A stretch of DNA of 64,000 bases from Dugong dugon (taxonomy: Eukaryota > Chordata > Mammalia > Sirenia > Dugongidae). The DNA is taken from contig CM057482.1 in NCBI GenBank assembly GCA_030035585.1, positions 50,883,501 through 50,947,500 on the forward strand, read 5' to 3'. The notes below the pieces were generated by a model that searched no databases, was not told the origin of the DNA, and worked only from the letters and a program-made list of their open reading frames with translations. This document shows, piece after piece, positions 22,116 to 32,524 of the stretch (its first letter is position 1; each line of letters starts with the position of its first letter). The position numbers were made by a program, and so were the translations under genes.

Positions 22116-22389
22116 AGACTTTAAATAAGACATGACTACTATAAGGACCAAATATATAGCATCCATTGCTAAAGCAGATATATCTGTAATCAGAATATTT
22201 CACTGAATCAGCCTTAGGATGAAGATGATATTATGGAAGGGAGGGCTGAGAGAAAGAAATTGAATCTATGACAACAAGGCCAAGCTGCTAGATCGAGCCT
22301 TGCCTGAAACCCATTAGCCTGCACTTTTAGATTACAGAAGAAAATGTTGATGCCACTTTGGGGTGGGTTTTCTGTTACTTACTTAAATC

Positions 22390-22505
22390 AAGTGTTTTAA
22401 TGGATGAGGAAACTAAGGACCAGGGAGGTAATGTGACTTTGCTAGCATAAAGGGCAACAAAATTAAAGCCCAGTTATACAGCATTAAGTCCAGTCTAATG
22501 CCAAA
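22390..22505 (-). mobile_element. MIR element, partial
   Basis: ggatgaggaaactaaggacc, gaggtaatgtgactttgct and attaaagcccagttatac match the reverse-complement MIR pattern. Confidence 0.72.
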
Positions 22506-25264
22506 ACATCAGTCTGTGTCCAATGTGGCTTAAAACAAATGCAGAATCTTTAATTCTATACCAGTGTAGAGGCAGGTGTACTATTCGAGCCTGACACAAT
22601 CAAAACCTAACAGAAATTAGATTTAGCTCACTCATGCATATATTTACATATGTGCATTTTTTTTTTCTTCTCCAAAAGAAACAGGCCAAGACTAAATGGT
22701 CAGTGGTGATTCTACCAAGCGTTTAAGCTAGACGGCACAATTTACATTTAACATTTCTGCATGACTTCCCTTCTTCTGCAAGACAGTTTTGACCCTGGCT
22801 CACACTTACGCTGACAAAAAAGTCTCCAGGCAGCTTTCAGACAGAATTTTTCTTTTAATTAGTCCCATAAACAGGCACTGCTCTTGTGTTCAGTGGCTAT
22901 GGTTGTGCTGTTTCACGTTTCCTTTTTTTTCCAACAACTGATGTGAACAGCCCAGGAAGGATCAGGAAACCACCTCTTGTCCCACTGTCTGTCCCACTTT
23001 GGACCTGAGGATCCGAGGACCCAGAGGTAGTGACTTGAGCAGTCGCACACTGGGCCAAACCTGCAGGGTGGTCAGGGGCCCTGGCTTCATTCCACCCTCC
23101 ACTGAGCTCTCTGCCACGCAGAAAGCCATCTGCTCACACAGAGCTGTGACACACAGCAAGCCCAGGCTCAGCCCAGGGCCCGAGGGCCATCGGGGAAGCA
23201 GGGCTCTGAGCTGCGCCTCCTGCAGCCCCCACAGAGCTGCCACACACACAGACAGCAGTCTCCGCTCAGGGCACACCAGTGCTGGGAGGGACTCTAGAAG
23301 GGCTTTCGGTTTCACATAGCCGAACAGGAAAACCCCACTGGCAGCAATGCCTGGGAGAGTGGGCGGCAGAGCTGAAGCTTCCAGAACCCCAAGAGTCATG
23401 GCAGCCTTAAGGTGATGCGCCCCACATCTGCCTCCTCTCCATCGCAGAGCCTCTTGCCTGCTTTGTCAGAACTCCAAGCTCTCTCCCCGCCTGGCGTTCC
23501 ACACAGGCCACACTTGCAGATGTAGCCACATCACTGCCCACCCCACTACCTTAAACTAGCCCCCTGGCCTGCCTGGGTGTCTGCCCTCCCCTCCCGGGGA
23601 ACCTAACACAGATGTGGCTCCCCCACGTAGGCCAGCATGGACGCCCTCTCCTCCCCTGTGGCTCCTCCTCCCTCTCCCCACCGGGGCTGTGCAGCACGTG
23701 TTCACACTGTGTCTACTTCACCAGTCCTGGGGAAGAGGCACAGACGCAGGGCCTGGGTAGTACTGGGGTGAGTGCCACTCTGCTGTGTCTCCTGGGTCAG
23801 GCATCATGGAGATGTCTGCTCTGTTTCTGATACGAAAAGGCTACCTGCTTTCTTTGCCACGTGGGAGGGGATGCCAGCTGTTCTGGGGGTAGGAGTTGGC
23901 ACTTCCCAGGGTGAGGAACAAACACCTCACCATTCCCAGGGAGTGAAGGCAAGCCCTGCCAAACCTCCTCGCTGCCTGCACCAGCACCCTGAGCCCCATC
24001 CTGGGCCTGCAGTCACCAAACTGTATCCGCAGTGCCTTTTGTTCAACTATAGTCCAATGACCCTTGAGTGGCACAGCCGTGGGAACTGGGAATATAGGGG
24101 CAAGGGTGGGAGCAGGGTGAGGTCCCCGGGTACACAGAGTATATGCACACCCATTATTGTTTCATGGACAAATGAACAGACAAATCACATGCCCTAACAA
24201 CTGCCATCTAGGTGCGGGACTTGGTGGTGAGCGGAACTGAGCCTAGGGCTGCCGAACAAGGGCAATGCTTGGAGGACCCATGCCAGACACAGCCACCTGC
24301 TGGCAGAGACAGGTGGGATCTCTGAACATCTGAGAGGAAGAGACACAGGGATGCACCCTCAGGAACTGCACTGTCCTGAGAATGGTCAGCTGTCCTGCAA
24401 CGCTGACAGGGCCCGCACACCCTGTCTGGGTGTGGTGGAGCAGGGCAGCAGAGCCCTTTGGTTGACAAATCCAATGATGCTGGGAGGACCCACACCTCGG
24501 CTGGCCAGGTGGGACCTGGCTGGCTCAAAGCAAAACGAAAGCTGGTGGAAGATTCCATCAGACACCAGGAAGGTGTGACTCAGGAGGGCCACTTGATGCT
24601 GAAGGATATGGGTTATGGCTGGGGCAGAATGGCCAAAGACCAAAGAGGGCTGGGGAAGGCAGGGCACAAAGAGAAAGAGCAATGGAGAGGTCAGGAGGAG
24701 GAGGGAGGAGGGAGGGGAGCCAGAGGCCAAGCTGGAATGGGGCCTGGGGCACAGCAAGAGGGTGTGGATAGGGAAGACGCCTGCACTGCACTGTACCTGT
24801 TTTCACCACATGAAAGATATGGTGAAACCCGTATGAAATTGTGCCCTACAGATTAGTAAGTAAACAATTAAGCCTGTGCGTGCCCTGCTTACTGTAAATG
24901 CGTGCATACCTTGCTTACTGGTTAACCTGCCCCTGCTCAGAACACTTGGACACGCTTTGTAGAAGTCCAGAGTTCAGCCCACCTTCAACACAGATCACCG
25001 CAGGTGTCTTTTTGTCATCTATAATGGGGAAGGTGAACAATAACACTGCTTATACCTTCCGTACTTCGACATGCTCCCAGTGCACGTCCCAGAGGACAAG
25101 CTGGGAGAGTGACACAAATATGCTGTGGGCTAGCCAAACCTCCCTTGGCAAATGCCCACGTGGGACGAGCCCTCACCTTCCAGTGAGCAGAAAGCGGGAA
25201 GGCAGAGGGAGGGAGCCCAGAGCTAATCCACCCAAACCAGAGAACACCAGCATTTCACAGAAGC
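22506..25264. other. Long stretch of apparently single-copy DNA
   Basis: It is AT-rich to about 22950, then GC-rich to about 24850. Frames on both strands (up to 145 aa) overlap one another and have no recognisable domains. There is a purine-rich tract with gaggaggagggagg-type repeats at 24690-24725. I could not identify a repeat or exon here. Confidence 0.5.
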
Positions 25265-25440
25265 CTTCACAGCTCGGCCTCACCACAACCTTAGAGGAGA
25301 GATTGGTTTTGCTTCATTTTCCTCAGGTGTCAGCTTTGGACAACACAGCTCAGAGTGGTGAAGTCACATCTGCACACAGCTCCTAAGTGGCAGAGCTGGG
25401 ATGTAAACTGAGGTCTGCCAAGTCCACAGCCCAAGATGTT
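25265..25440 (-). mobile_element. MIR element
   Basis: Reverse-complement MIR words: gaagtcacatctgcacacag, ctcctaagtggcagagctgg, gatgtaaactgaggtctg. Confidence 0.82.
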
Positions 25441-26110
25441 CTGCAGATGGAGAGAAAAAGGCAAATGGGGTCGATAGCCCCAACATCAGGCTGCTTGAGA
25501 GATTGGGAAGACATAAGCAAGGTTCTCATCTCTGCACATTACTTGGCACTTCCATGCTAGGCAACGAGGCATCTTCTAGAAAGGCTGTGAGCCTGAATGC
25601 ATGGAGGAGCAAACAGGACACACACATCTGAAGGATGCTTCACTCTCCCCAATTCCAAAATGCTCCAGAAGGCTGATGTGTTAGGCAGAGGCCACCCAGC
25701 AAAATTGGAAGCAGCACCTAGCACCCTGGCTGCTGCAGTGTCCTGCATTTATTTTCCTAAAGGCCTAGTGTCTCTCACTTACTGCATTTATCTCATTAGG
25801 GGAATTGCATGGTCTGAATCACAGCAGATGGACTCAGGAACTCCCATCTAGAGCCTCCTCTGTCACAAGGGAACTTCTGAACACTCTCAGAGCCAGAGAG
25901 CAAGTCCAGGGCATGGCTACTGTCTACTCATTCGCTTAGGAAATCCTGGGGCGGGCTCACAATTCACAAATGAAAAGGAAAATGGTAGTGCTGAGGGAAG
26001 CTGACCAGTGAGGTGAGGCTTATTTCCCTACTCCTAATAGACTATGATTATTAAGGAAATTTAATCAGTGGCTAAAAATCTGCCTTCTAATAATCACTAG
26101 GACCAGAAGA
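25441..26110. other. Apparently single-copy DNA
   Basis: No repeat family or gene was recognised. Confidence 0.5.
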
Positions 26111-26303
26111 TGATATACCAGTTGCCATGGAGTCAACTCCGACTCATGGTGACCTCATGTGTCAGAGGAGAACTGTGTTCCATAGGGCTTTCAATGGCTG
26201 ATTTTTCTGAAGTACATCGCCAGGCCTCTGCATGGACTCCAACCTCCATTCTTTCAGTTAACAGCTGAGTGCCATTAGCCATCTGTATCACCCAGGGACT
26301 CCA
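26111..26303 (-). mobile_element. tRNA-derived afrotherian SINE, inverted
   Basis: Plus-strand reading starts at the tail side, gttgccatggagtcaactcc. It passes tccatagggctttcaatggc and ends at the head with tgtatcacccagggactcc. Confidence 0.92.
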
Positions 26304-26429
26304 GAAGGTGACATCGGTGAGCTTTACCAAGATGATCCAGGAAAAGATCACCTCAGTCTTACACAAATTGCTTTAAAAGAAAGAAAATGGTGAGATGCTA
26401 AATGTCCTGGGGCTCATATAACCTCTGCA

Positions 26430-26866
26430 CTAAAACCAAAGAGAGAATGAAAAAAGTAAATGATAGGCTGAACTCAATTATCAACCTAGATGCAAAAATC
26501 CTAAATAAAACTTAGCCACATGAACCTAGCAATTCATAAGCAAACATATCATGATGACGTATGAGTTTATCCCAGGAATCTCAAGTGAATGTAATATCAG
26601 AAAATCTACTACTGTAATTACCTAATTCATCACATTAGCAGATCATCTCAGTAGATGCAGGAAAACCATTTAATAAAATTTAAACACAGATTCACAATTA
26701 AACAGGGGATGAGGGGAGTTCGTAGCAAATTAGGACCAGACAGAGGACTTCCATAGCAGAGAGTGAGTCTCTACCACAAGCCCACAACAAACACCATACT
26801 CAGTGTGGACCATTAGAAACAGCCCTACAGGAAGGAATGAGACATGAATTCACAGCATCACTGCTT
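26430..26866 (+). pseudogene. L1 ORF2 reverse-transcriptase region remnant
   Basis: The order follows L1 RT: caaaaatcctaaataaaact, agtttatcccaggaatctca, attcatcacattagcag, atctcagtagatgcaggaaa, cccacaacaaacaccatact and tcactgcttttgtttaacaac. It is heavily decayed and ends where the RTE fragment begins. Confidence 0.82.
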
Positions 26867-27095
26867 TTGTTTAACAACACAATCTCGTCACTCCAAACCA
26901 AAGAAAAAGACATCATGTTTGCTAGAGGGTCAGGGAAAATTCGGGAAACCCTCAATGAGATGGATTGACACAACAGCCGCAATAATGGACTTAAACATCC
27001 CAAGGATCATGAGGATGGTGCAGGACCTGGCAACGTTTCACTGTTATATGTAAGGACGCCATGAGCCAGAGCTGACTCAATGGCAACTAACAACA
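26867..27095 (+). mobile_element. RTE LINE 3' end inserted in L1 remnant
   Basis: Words match the RTE C-terminal region and tail: aaagaaaaagacatcatgtt, accctcaatgagatggattg, acacaacagccgcaataatg, ggatggtgcaggacctgg and the tail aatggcaactaacaacaac. It is 5'-truncated. Confidence 0.88.
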
Positions 27096-28289
27096 ACATT
27101 TTTGTTTCAGTGGTTATCTTTATGCCAACACTTCATACCATTCAATTTGTCAACTTTCAACGTTATCCTCTGACTTCACCTTCTTACCTGCAAGGCAATC
27201 AATGAGCTTGTATGATGTTCCCTTTTCTTTCTCTCTACTCTATTATTTGCATTGGTTATTTCTACTTTATAATATGTAATATTAGAAAGCATGCAATATT
27301 TATAACTATTCTTCCACATTTACCTCTGGCTTTGTTTTGGTCTCACATATACAATTTAAATAGTTAATACTCACTACCAGTGCTTGTGCCAAAGTCTCCC
27401 CAATCACCTCTTAACTGGACAAAGCCTGTCCTCTAGTACGTGGCACACATACTATATTTGACATCTGGAATGGATCGTTTTAACACCTCCCTCCTCTAGG
27501 TGACAAACATATTTTCAGTTGCAATCAGACAATAACCAGTAATAATCATTATTTCCTTGATTTGATCTATATTTTTTAAAACAATTAGCAATTTCAAAAG
27601 ATGGGTTTCAGTTTTAAGGATATTATGGAAATTCAGTAAAATGTTTTTCCTGTGTCAACTAAACCTTGCACGCTTATCAAACAAAAAGACCCCACCTCAC
27701 GGTTTGCAGTCTGTCTCACTATTTAAACACAAATAAAAACTCCAAGTGGTCACAGAAAATGACAGAACTAAAGACACTCAAGTTCTGCTTGTCTTTGCAA
27801 TTACTGTGCTATCCTTGTTTATTTCTCATCTACTGTTAAAAATGCAGGAATATGTAATAACTTCACAGAGGAGCTTTCTCCTTCAGGGAACCTGGATGAT
27901 TTCAACTGTGAAGAACTTACTCTCAAAACCACACGTGTACCTGAGTTTGCGTGTGCCAGGGATTAACTGTATAACTAGGAGTTCTTTAAATTAACTGCCA
28001 TGTAGAATACAATGTTTATTAAAGCATAAATAATACAAATATGCTAATTTGAAGACTGCATAGATTATTAAAATGCAACAATAACAGAAGGAATTGCTCA
28101 GAAATTAGATCCACTAAAGATTTTTTTCAGGAGGTGCATTTTTTGACTGCCATTGTTTAAAAGTGCTAGAGTACAGTGACAATCAAAAGCAGGCCAACTT
28201 TTAGTTGGTTTCATTATTGTTTTTAAATTCTCTACAGATGATGTAACTCCTTATTGCCTGTATCCAGGGAAGATCACTCCTGCCACCCC
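27096..28289. other. AT-rich DNA, no feature recognised
   Basis: This could be old L1/HAL1 sequence too decayed to recognise, because recognisable HAL1-like sequence begins at about 28290. No open frame of note. Confidence 0.45.
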
Positions 28290-29500
28290 TCTCCTTAGCA
28301 TACAATTAATTCTAGTAGATTCTTTAAGAAGGGCTGATGGGTACAATATTCTCTGAATTTTTGCACCTTTAAATTGTTTTTCTAAATCTTCAACACTTAA
28401 AGGACAGTTAGCTGGATATAAAATCCTTAGTTCACATTTTCTTTTCTGTAGTTTCTTTAAAAGGTTGTTCCACTGTTGTCTTGCTTTGGATGTTGCAGTA
28501 TCAAAATCTGATAGAAATCTGATTTTCTTTGCTTTGTAAGTGACTTGGTCTTTTTGCCTGGAAGCCCAGCTGACATTGTCTTCATTTTTTAAGTCTAATA
28601 GCTTTAAAGCATAAGTCTCAAGCTGACCACTGTCTTAGTCATCTAGTGCTGCTCTAACAGAAATACCGCAAGTAGATGGCTTTCACATAGAGAAATTTAT
28701 TTTCTCACAGTCTGTTAGGCTAGAAGTCCAAATTCAGGGCATCAGCTCCAGGGAAAGGCTTTCTCTCTCTGTCAGCTCTGGAGGAAGGTCCTCATCATCA
28801 TCGGTCTTCCCCCAGACTAGGAGCTTCTCTGCGCAGGAACCTCAGATCCAAAGGACGCACTCTGCTCCCAGTGCTCATTTTTTGGCGGTATGAGATCCCC
28901 ATTCTCTGCTTGCCTCCCTTTCATCTCTTGTAAGATAAAAGGTCTTGCAGGCCACACCCCAGGGAAACTCCTTTTACACTGGATCTGGGATGTGACCTGG
29001 GTAAGGGTGGTGTTACAATCCCACCCTAATCCTCTCTAACGTAAAATTACAACCACAAAATAGAGGACAACCACACTACACTGGGAATCATGGCCTAGCC
29101 AAATTGATACACACATTTCTGGGGGGACACAATTCAATCCATGACAACCATCTTAGAATGACAGTGGACTATTTCCATTTCAGAAAAGTGCGCTTGAATC
29201 ACAGTTTTAAGTATTATTCTGTTTAATTACTTTGTTTTCCTTCTTCAGGGTCTCCGATTATAGGTATGTTGGATCTTCTGTGCTTATTTTCTCTGTCCCT
29301 TTGTTTCTGGTCCTTTACATCTCTTTTCAGTTTTATTTTTTTGATTCCTTTCATTTCTATCCTTCTATCCTGACTGAACTTAAAGCTGTAAATATTGCTC
29401 CTTGGGCAACTTATAAGTTATTCATTTCTGAGATGATTTATGTTTTACCTCAGTTTCTTTCCTGAGTTTAATCAGCTCCTATTTCACATCTCCTGTTGCT
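28290..29500 (-). pseudogene. HAL1/old L1 ORF1-type remnant, split by an LTR
   Basis: The left part has agctggatataaaatccttag and gttccactgttgtcttgc. The right part (from 29147) has ggtctccgattataggtatg, ttggatcttctgtgctta and ctcagtttctttcctgag. These match the antisense of an L1/HAL1 ORF1 region as I remember it. The LTR at 28631-29146 interrupts it. Confidence 0.62.
28631..29146 (-). mobile_element. Solo LTR, MaLR-type, inverted, with near-perfect TSD
   Basis: It opens tgtcttagtcatctagtgctg, contains agaaataccgcaagtagatg, gctccagggaaaggctttct and gggaatcatggcctagcc, and ends gacacaattcaatccatgaca. Flanks are accac (28626-28630) and accat (29147-29151), a 5-bp duplication with one change. 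It belongs to the same LTR family as 31069, 38854, 45729 and 52403. Confidence 0.93.
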
Positions 29501-29524
29501 TAACCATTTCCAGTCTAATTTTTT

Positions 29525-29735
29525 TACTGTATTTTCATGCAAATAATGCATGCCTTCTACGTTTGCCAAATGCTCCCTCCCCCTCCGAAGTATTTTCATA
29601 AGCACACTATGCTAACATTTTTACAGCTTCACATAAAAAATTAGCATACTGATCATTATGAAAATATCTCACAGGGGAGGGAGCAGTTGGCAAAGAAATA
29701 TAGAAGGCACATGTCATTTGCGTAAAAATACGGTA
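29525..29735. mobile_element. Palindromic MITE-like DNA element
   Basis: The two halves are reverse complements for about 95 bases each. The left end is tactgtattttcatgcaaat and the right end is atttgcgtaaaaatacggta. The inner parts also pair: tgctccctcccc with ggggagggagca, and tattttcata with tgaaaata, with gctaa near the centre. A loop of about 25 bases lies at 29617-29640. There is no coding capacity. I do not recognise the family with confidence; flanking aatt on both sides is a possible but weak target duplication. Confidence 0.85.
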
Positions 29736-30540
29736 ATTCCTGTCTCATGTGTTTTTTCATATTTGCAATTGCTTGTTAGTTATACTTAATTTATTTTCCT
29801 TGACTTCTTGGCTGTTTTTGTATGCCTAAATATTTTGTTACTTATTTTCTTTTTTATTTTTTTCTTAGAGTAACATGGTATGGGTGCTGGGTGTTTAAAA
29901 TGTCTATTTATTTGAGTTAGATTCTCCTGAACCAGCAATAGAAGGATATTGGAGATGGGGGGAAGTAGGTAAGAAAGGATTTGTGTGGCTTGCATAGGAA
30001 CTTAGTTTAGTCATACCCTCTTCTTTTACTCCTACGAAGTGTATTTTCTTTAATAAGTGGTTGACATTTTCTTCTTTCCCCTTCCTCCTTCTTTAGTCTT
30101 TCTCATTCTTATTCTTTGATGCTTTGTTATTTCACTAAGCACCTTATCTTCAGCTGCTTCCTTCTTTCCTTTCACCACCAAGCCTCCAAGGACCACTCCC
30201 CCTTCCAAAGTATCTCCCTCTCCAAGAAGCAGAACCTCTGATCCCATGCACTTCTCCAGCCCTCTTCCCCCCCCCCCCCCACTTTCTCAACAACCATTAC
30301 TCTGATTTATCACATCTCAGACATGTCCTTAATATTCCCACACTGAGGGAATTCCCCTTCTGGGAATTAACCTAGTTGATTTTATTCCTGTTCTGATACC
30401 ACTAGGACCCTGCTGCACTCTCCTCTTATGCACAATCCCAACTCAGCTCTGGGCTCTGATCTGAGCTCTAAAACCTAGTCTCTTAATCTTGAGGGATTAT
30501 TCCTTACTTAGATTTGCTGCATAAACCCTTTCCTACTACT
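29736..30540. other. AT-rich then pyrimidine-rich DNA with a C14 run
   Basis: From 30055 to about 30285 the plus strand is strongly pyrimidine-rich (cttctttccccttcctcc) and ends in an uninterrupted run of 14 cytosines at 30267-30280. No gene. A mirror-type or triplex structure is possible but not demonstrated. Confidence 0.6.
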
Positions 30541-30742
30541 ACCACTTGCCGTCGAATCATTTCCAACTCATGGTGACCCCATGTGTGTCAGAGTAGAACT
30601 GTGCTCCATAAGGTTTCCAATAGCTAATTTTTCTGAAGCAGATCATCAAGCTTTCTTCTAAAGCACCTCTGAGGGACCCAAACCTCCAACCTTTTGGTTA
30701 GCAGCTAAACACATTAACCATTTGTACCACTCAGGGACTCCA
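30541..30742 (-). mobile_element. tRNA-derived afrotherian SINE, inverted
   Basis: The tail side is cttgccgtcgaatcatttcc, the body is ctccataaggtttccaatag and the head is accactcagggactcc. On the minus strand it lies about 50 bases downstream of the homologous segment at 30793-30927. Confidence 0.92.
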
Positions 30743-30792
30743 ACCCTCTTCTAGTTGTGCTATAATATGGACTATAGGTGACTTTATTTTCT

Positions 30793-30927
30793 ATCTTGGT
30801 TGATCATGTGGTTTTCAGGGGGATGTGTATAAAGGTTCCTCTTTGATGACCACCATTATCCTACAGGAATTCCTCTTCATCTGATCACGGTTTTTTAAAA
30901 CAACACGAGTACATAGAGTAAACGGAG
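30793..30927 (-). repeat. Copy 1 of an inverted pair of homologous segments
   Basis: It contains atcttggttgatcatgtgg, ttttcagggggatgtgtata and gaccaccattatcctacagg. It is the reverse complement of 32150-32283 with roughly one change in six positions by eye. The separation is about 1.2 kb. Confidence 0.85.
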
Positions 30928-31068
30928 TACTGAATAGAAACTACTTCCTATTCCTTTGTAAATATATTGAAAAAGCATAAACTCTTTCTAAACAATAAGT
31001 CTTAGGACAACTAATTGTTAAAAAATTACATAAAGTGAAATGAAAAAAGGAAGGAATGATTTATACGG

Positions 31069-31566
31069 TGTCTTAGTTATCTGGTGCTGTTATGACAGAA
31101 ATACCACAAGTGGATGGCTTTAACAAAGAGTAATTTATTCTCTCACAGTTTAGGAGGCTAGAAGTCTGAAATCAGGGTGCCAGCTCCAGGGAAAGACTTT
31201 CTTTCTGTGTAGGTTCTTGTCATAAATCTTCCCCTGGTCTAGGAGCATCTCAGTGCAGGGACTCCAGGTCCAAAGGACACGCTCCCCTCCTAGCTCTGCT
31301 TTCTTGGTGGTAGGAGCTCCCCCTGTCTCTCTGCTGGCTTCTCTCTTTTATATCTCAAAACAGACTGACTCAAGATACAACCTAATCTCCTGCCTCATTA
31401 ACATAACTGCCTCTAATCCTGCCTCATTAACATCACAGAGGTAGGATTTACAAGACATAGGAAAATCACATCAGATGATAAAATGGTGGACAATCATACA
31501 ATACTGGGAATCACAGCCTAGCTTAGTTGACAAACATTTTGGGAGGGCACAATTCAATCCATAACA
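31069..31566 (-). mobile_element. Solo LTR, MaLR-type, inverted
   Basis: It opens tgtcttagttatctggtgctg, has cagaaataccacaagtggat, aggagcatctcagtgcaggg and cacagcctagcttagttgac, and ends gcacaattcaatccataaca. It is the same family as 28631-29146. I see no clear target duplication. Confidence 0.92.
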
Positions 31567-32033
31567 CATGCTAAGAGTGAAACGGAGGTTGGGATCAGCG
31601 CATTGATAGTACTAGGTTCCAGGTGTGGTTCCAGGGGATTTTATGTGGATTGTGAGATGTTGAGGCACAACGGTTGGTTTACCAGCCATGGTTCTACCAG
31701 AGAAACAGAACCAGTAGAAGAACAGAATCTGTAGGAATATTTCAAGGAACTAGCTTATGTGATTGTGGAGTCTGGCAAGTCTGAAATTTGTAGAACAGCA
31801 GCCTAGAAACTCTTAGGCAGGAGCTGAAGCTGCAATCCATGCGTGGTGTTTCTTCTTTCTCAGGGAAACCTGAGTTTTGCTCTTAAAGTCTTTCAATTAT
31901 AGGGGACCACCCATATTATTAAGGATAATCTTCTTTATTTAAAATCAATTGACTGTACATGTCAATTTACATTACAAAATACCTTCACAGCAACACCTAG
32001 ATGTGTTTAACTGAATAACTTGAGTTCTGATAG

Positions 32034-32034
<1 letters not shown>

Positions 32035-32082
<48 letters not shown>
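32035..32082. repeat. Perfect (GT)n microsatellite
   Basis: About 23 uninterrupted GT repeats sit at the left edge of the block inserted in the ERVL LTR. Confidence 0.97.
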
Positions 32083-32083
<1 letters not shown>

Positions 32084-32149
32084 ATATACATGTGTAATGG
32101 TGACAGGAGGATGGCAGGAGGAGGGGGACTGTGATGGGACGGGAGGACC

Positions 32150-32283
32150 TCTCTTTTCTGTATGTACTTACATTGTTTTAAAACAACATGATTAGATGAA
32201 AAGGGGTTCCTGTAGGATAATGGTGGTCACCAAAGAAGAACCTCTATATACATCCCCCTGAAAACCATATGATCAACCAAGAT
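32150..32283 (+). repeat. Copy 2 of an inverted pair of homologous segments
   Basis: It contains cctgtaggataatggtggtc, acatccccctgaaaaccata and tgatcaaccaagat, and is the reverse complement of 30793-30927. It runs straight into the SINE at 32284, and both lie within the block inserted in the ERVL LTR. Confidence 0.85.
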
Positions 32284-32486
32284 CCAGTGGCACAAAGGTT
32301 AAGTGCTCAGCTGCTAACCAAAAGGTTGGTGGTTTGAACCCACCCAGCAGCTCCATGGAAGAAAGACCTGGCAATATGCTCCCATGAAGATTACAGCCTA
32401 AAAAACCCTATCAGGCAATACTACTCTGTTACATGGCATCACTATGAGTTGAAAATTCACTCAACAGCACCTAACAGCAACAACAA
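32284..32486 (+). mobile_element. tRNA-derived afrotherian SINE
   Basis: It has agtggcacaaaggttaag, gctgctaaccaaaaggttgg, ttgaacccaccc, agattacagcctaaaaaacc and the tail cctaacagcaacaac. Its first few head bases are missing, so it joins the preceding segment directly. Confidence 0.93.
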
Positions 32487-32524
32487 TAGCCTAGCCAAGT
32501 TGACACACAAAACTAACTATCACA

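Larger units (their letters stand above)
31684..32524 (-). mobile_element. ERVL (MLT2-like) LTR, inverted, interrupted
   Basis: The left part has accagagaaacagaaccagt, ttcaaggaactagcttatg, gattgtggagtctggcaagt, ggggaccacccatattatt and accttcacagcaacacc. The LTR resumes after the interruption with tagccaagttgacacacaa and aactaactatcaca (32488-32524). The block 32037-32485 is an insertion flanked by atagcc on both sides. The LTR type resembles 59386-60017, which is in the opposite orientation. Confidence 0.82.
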
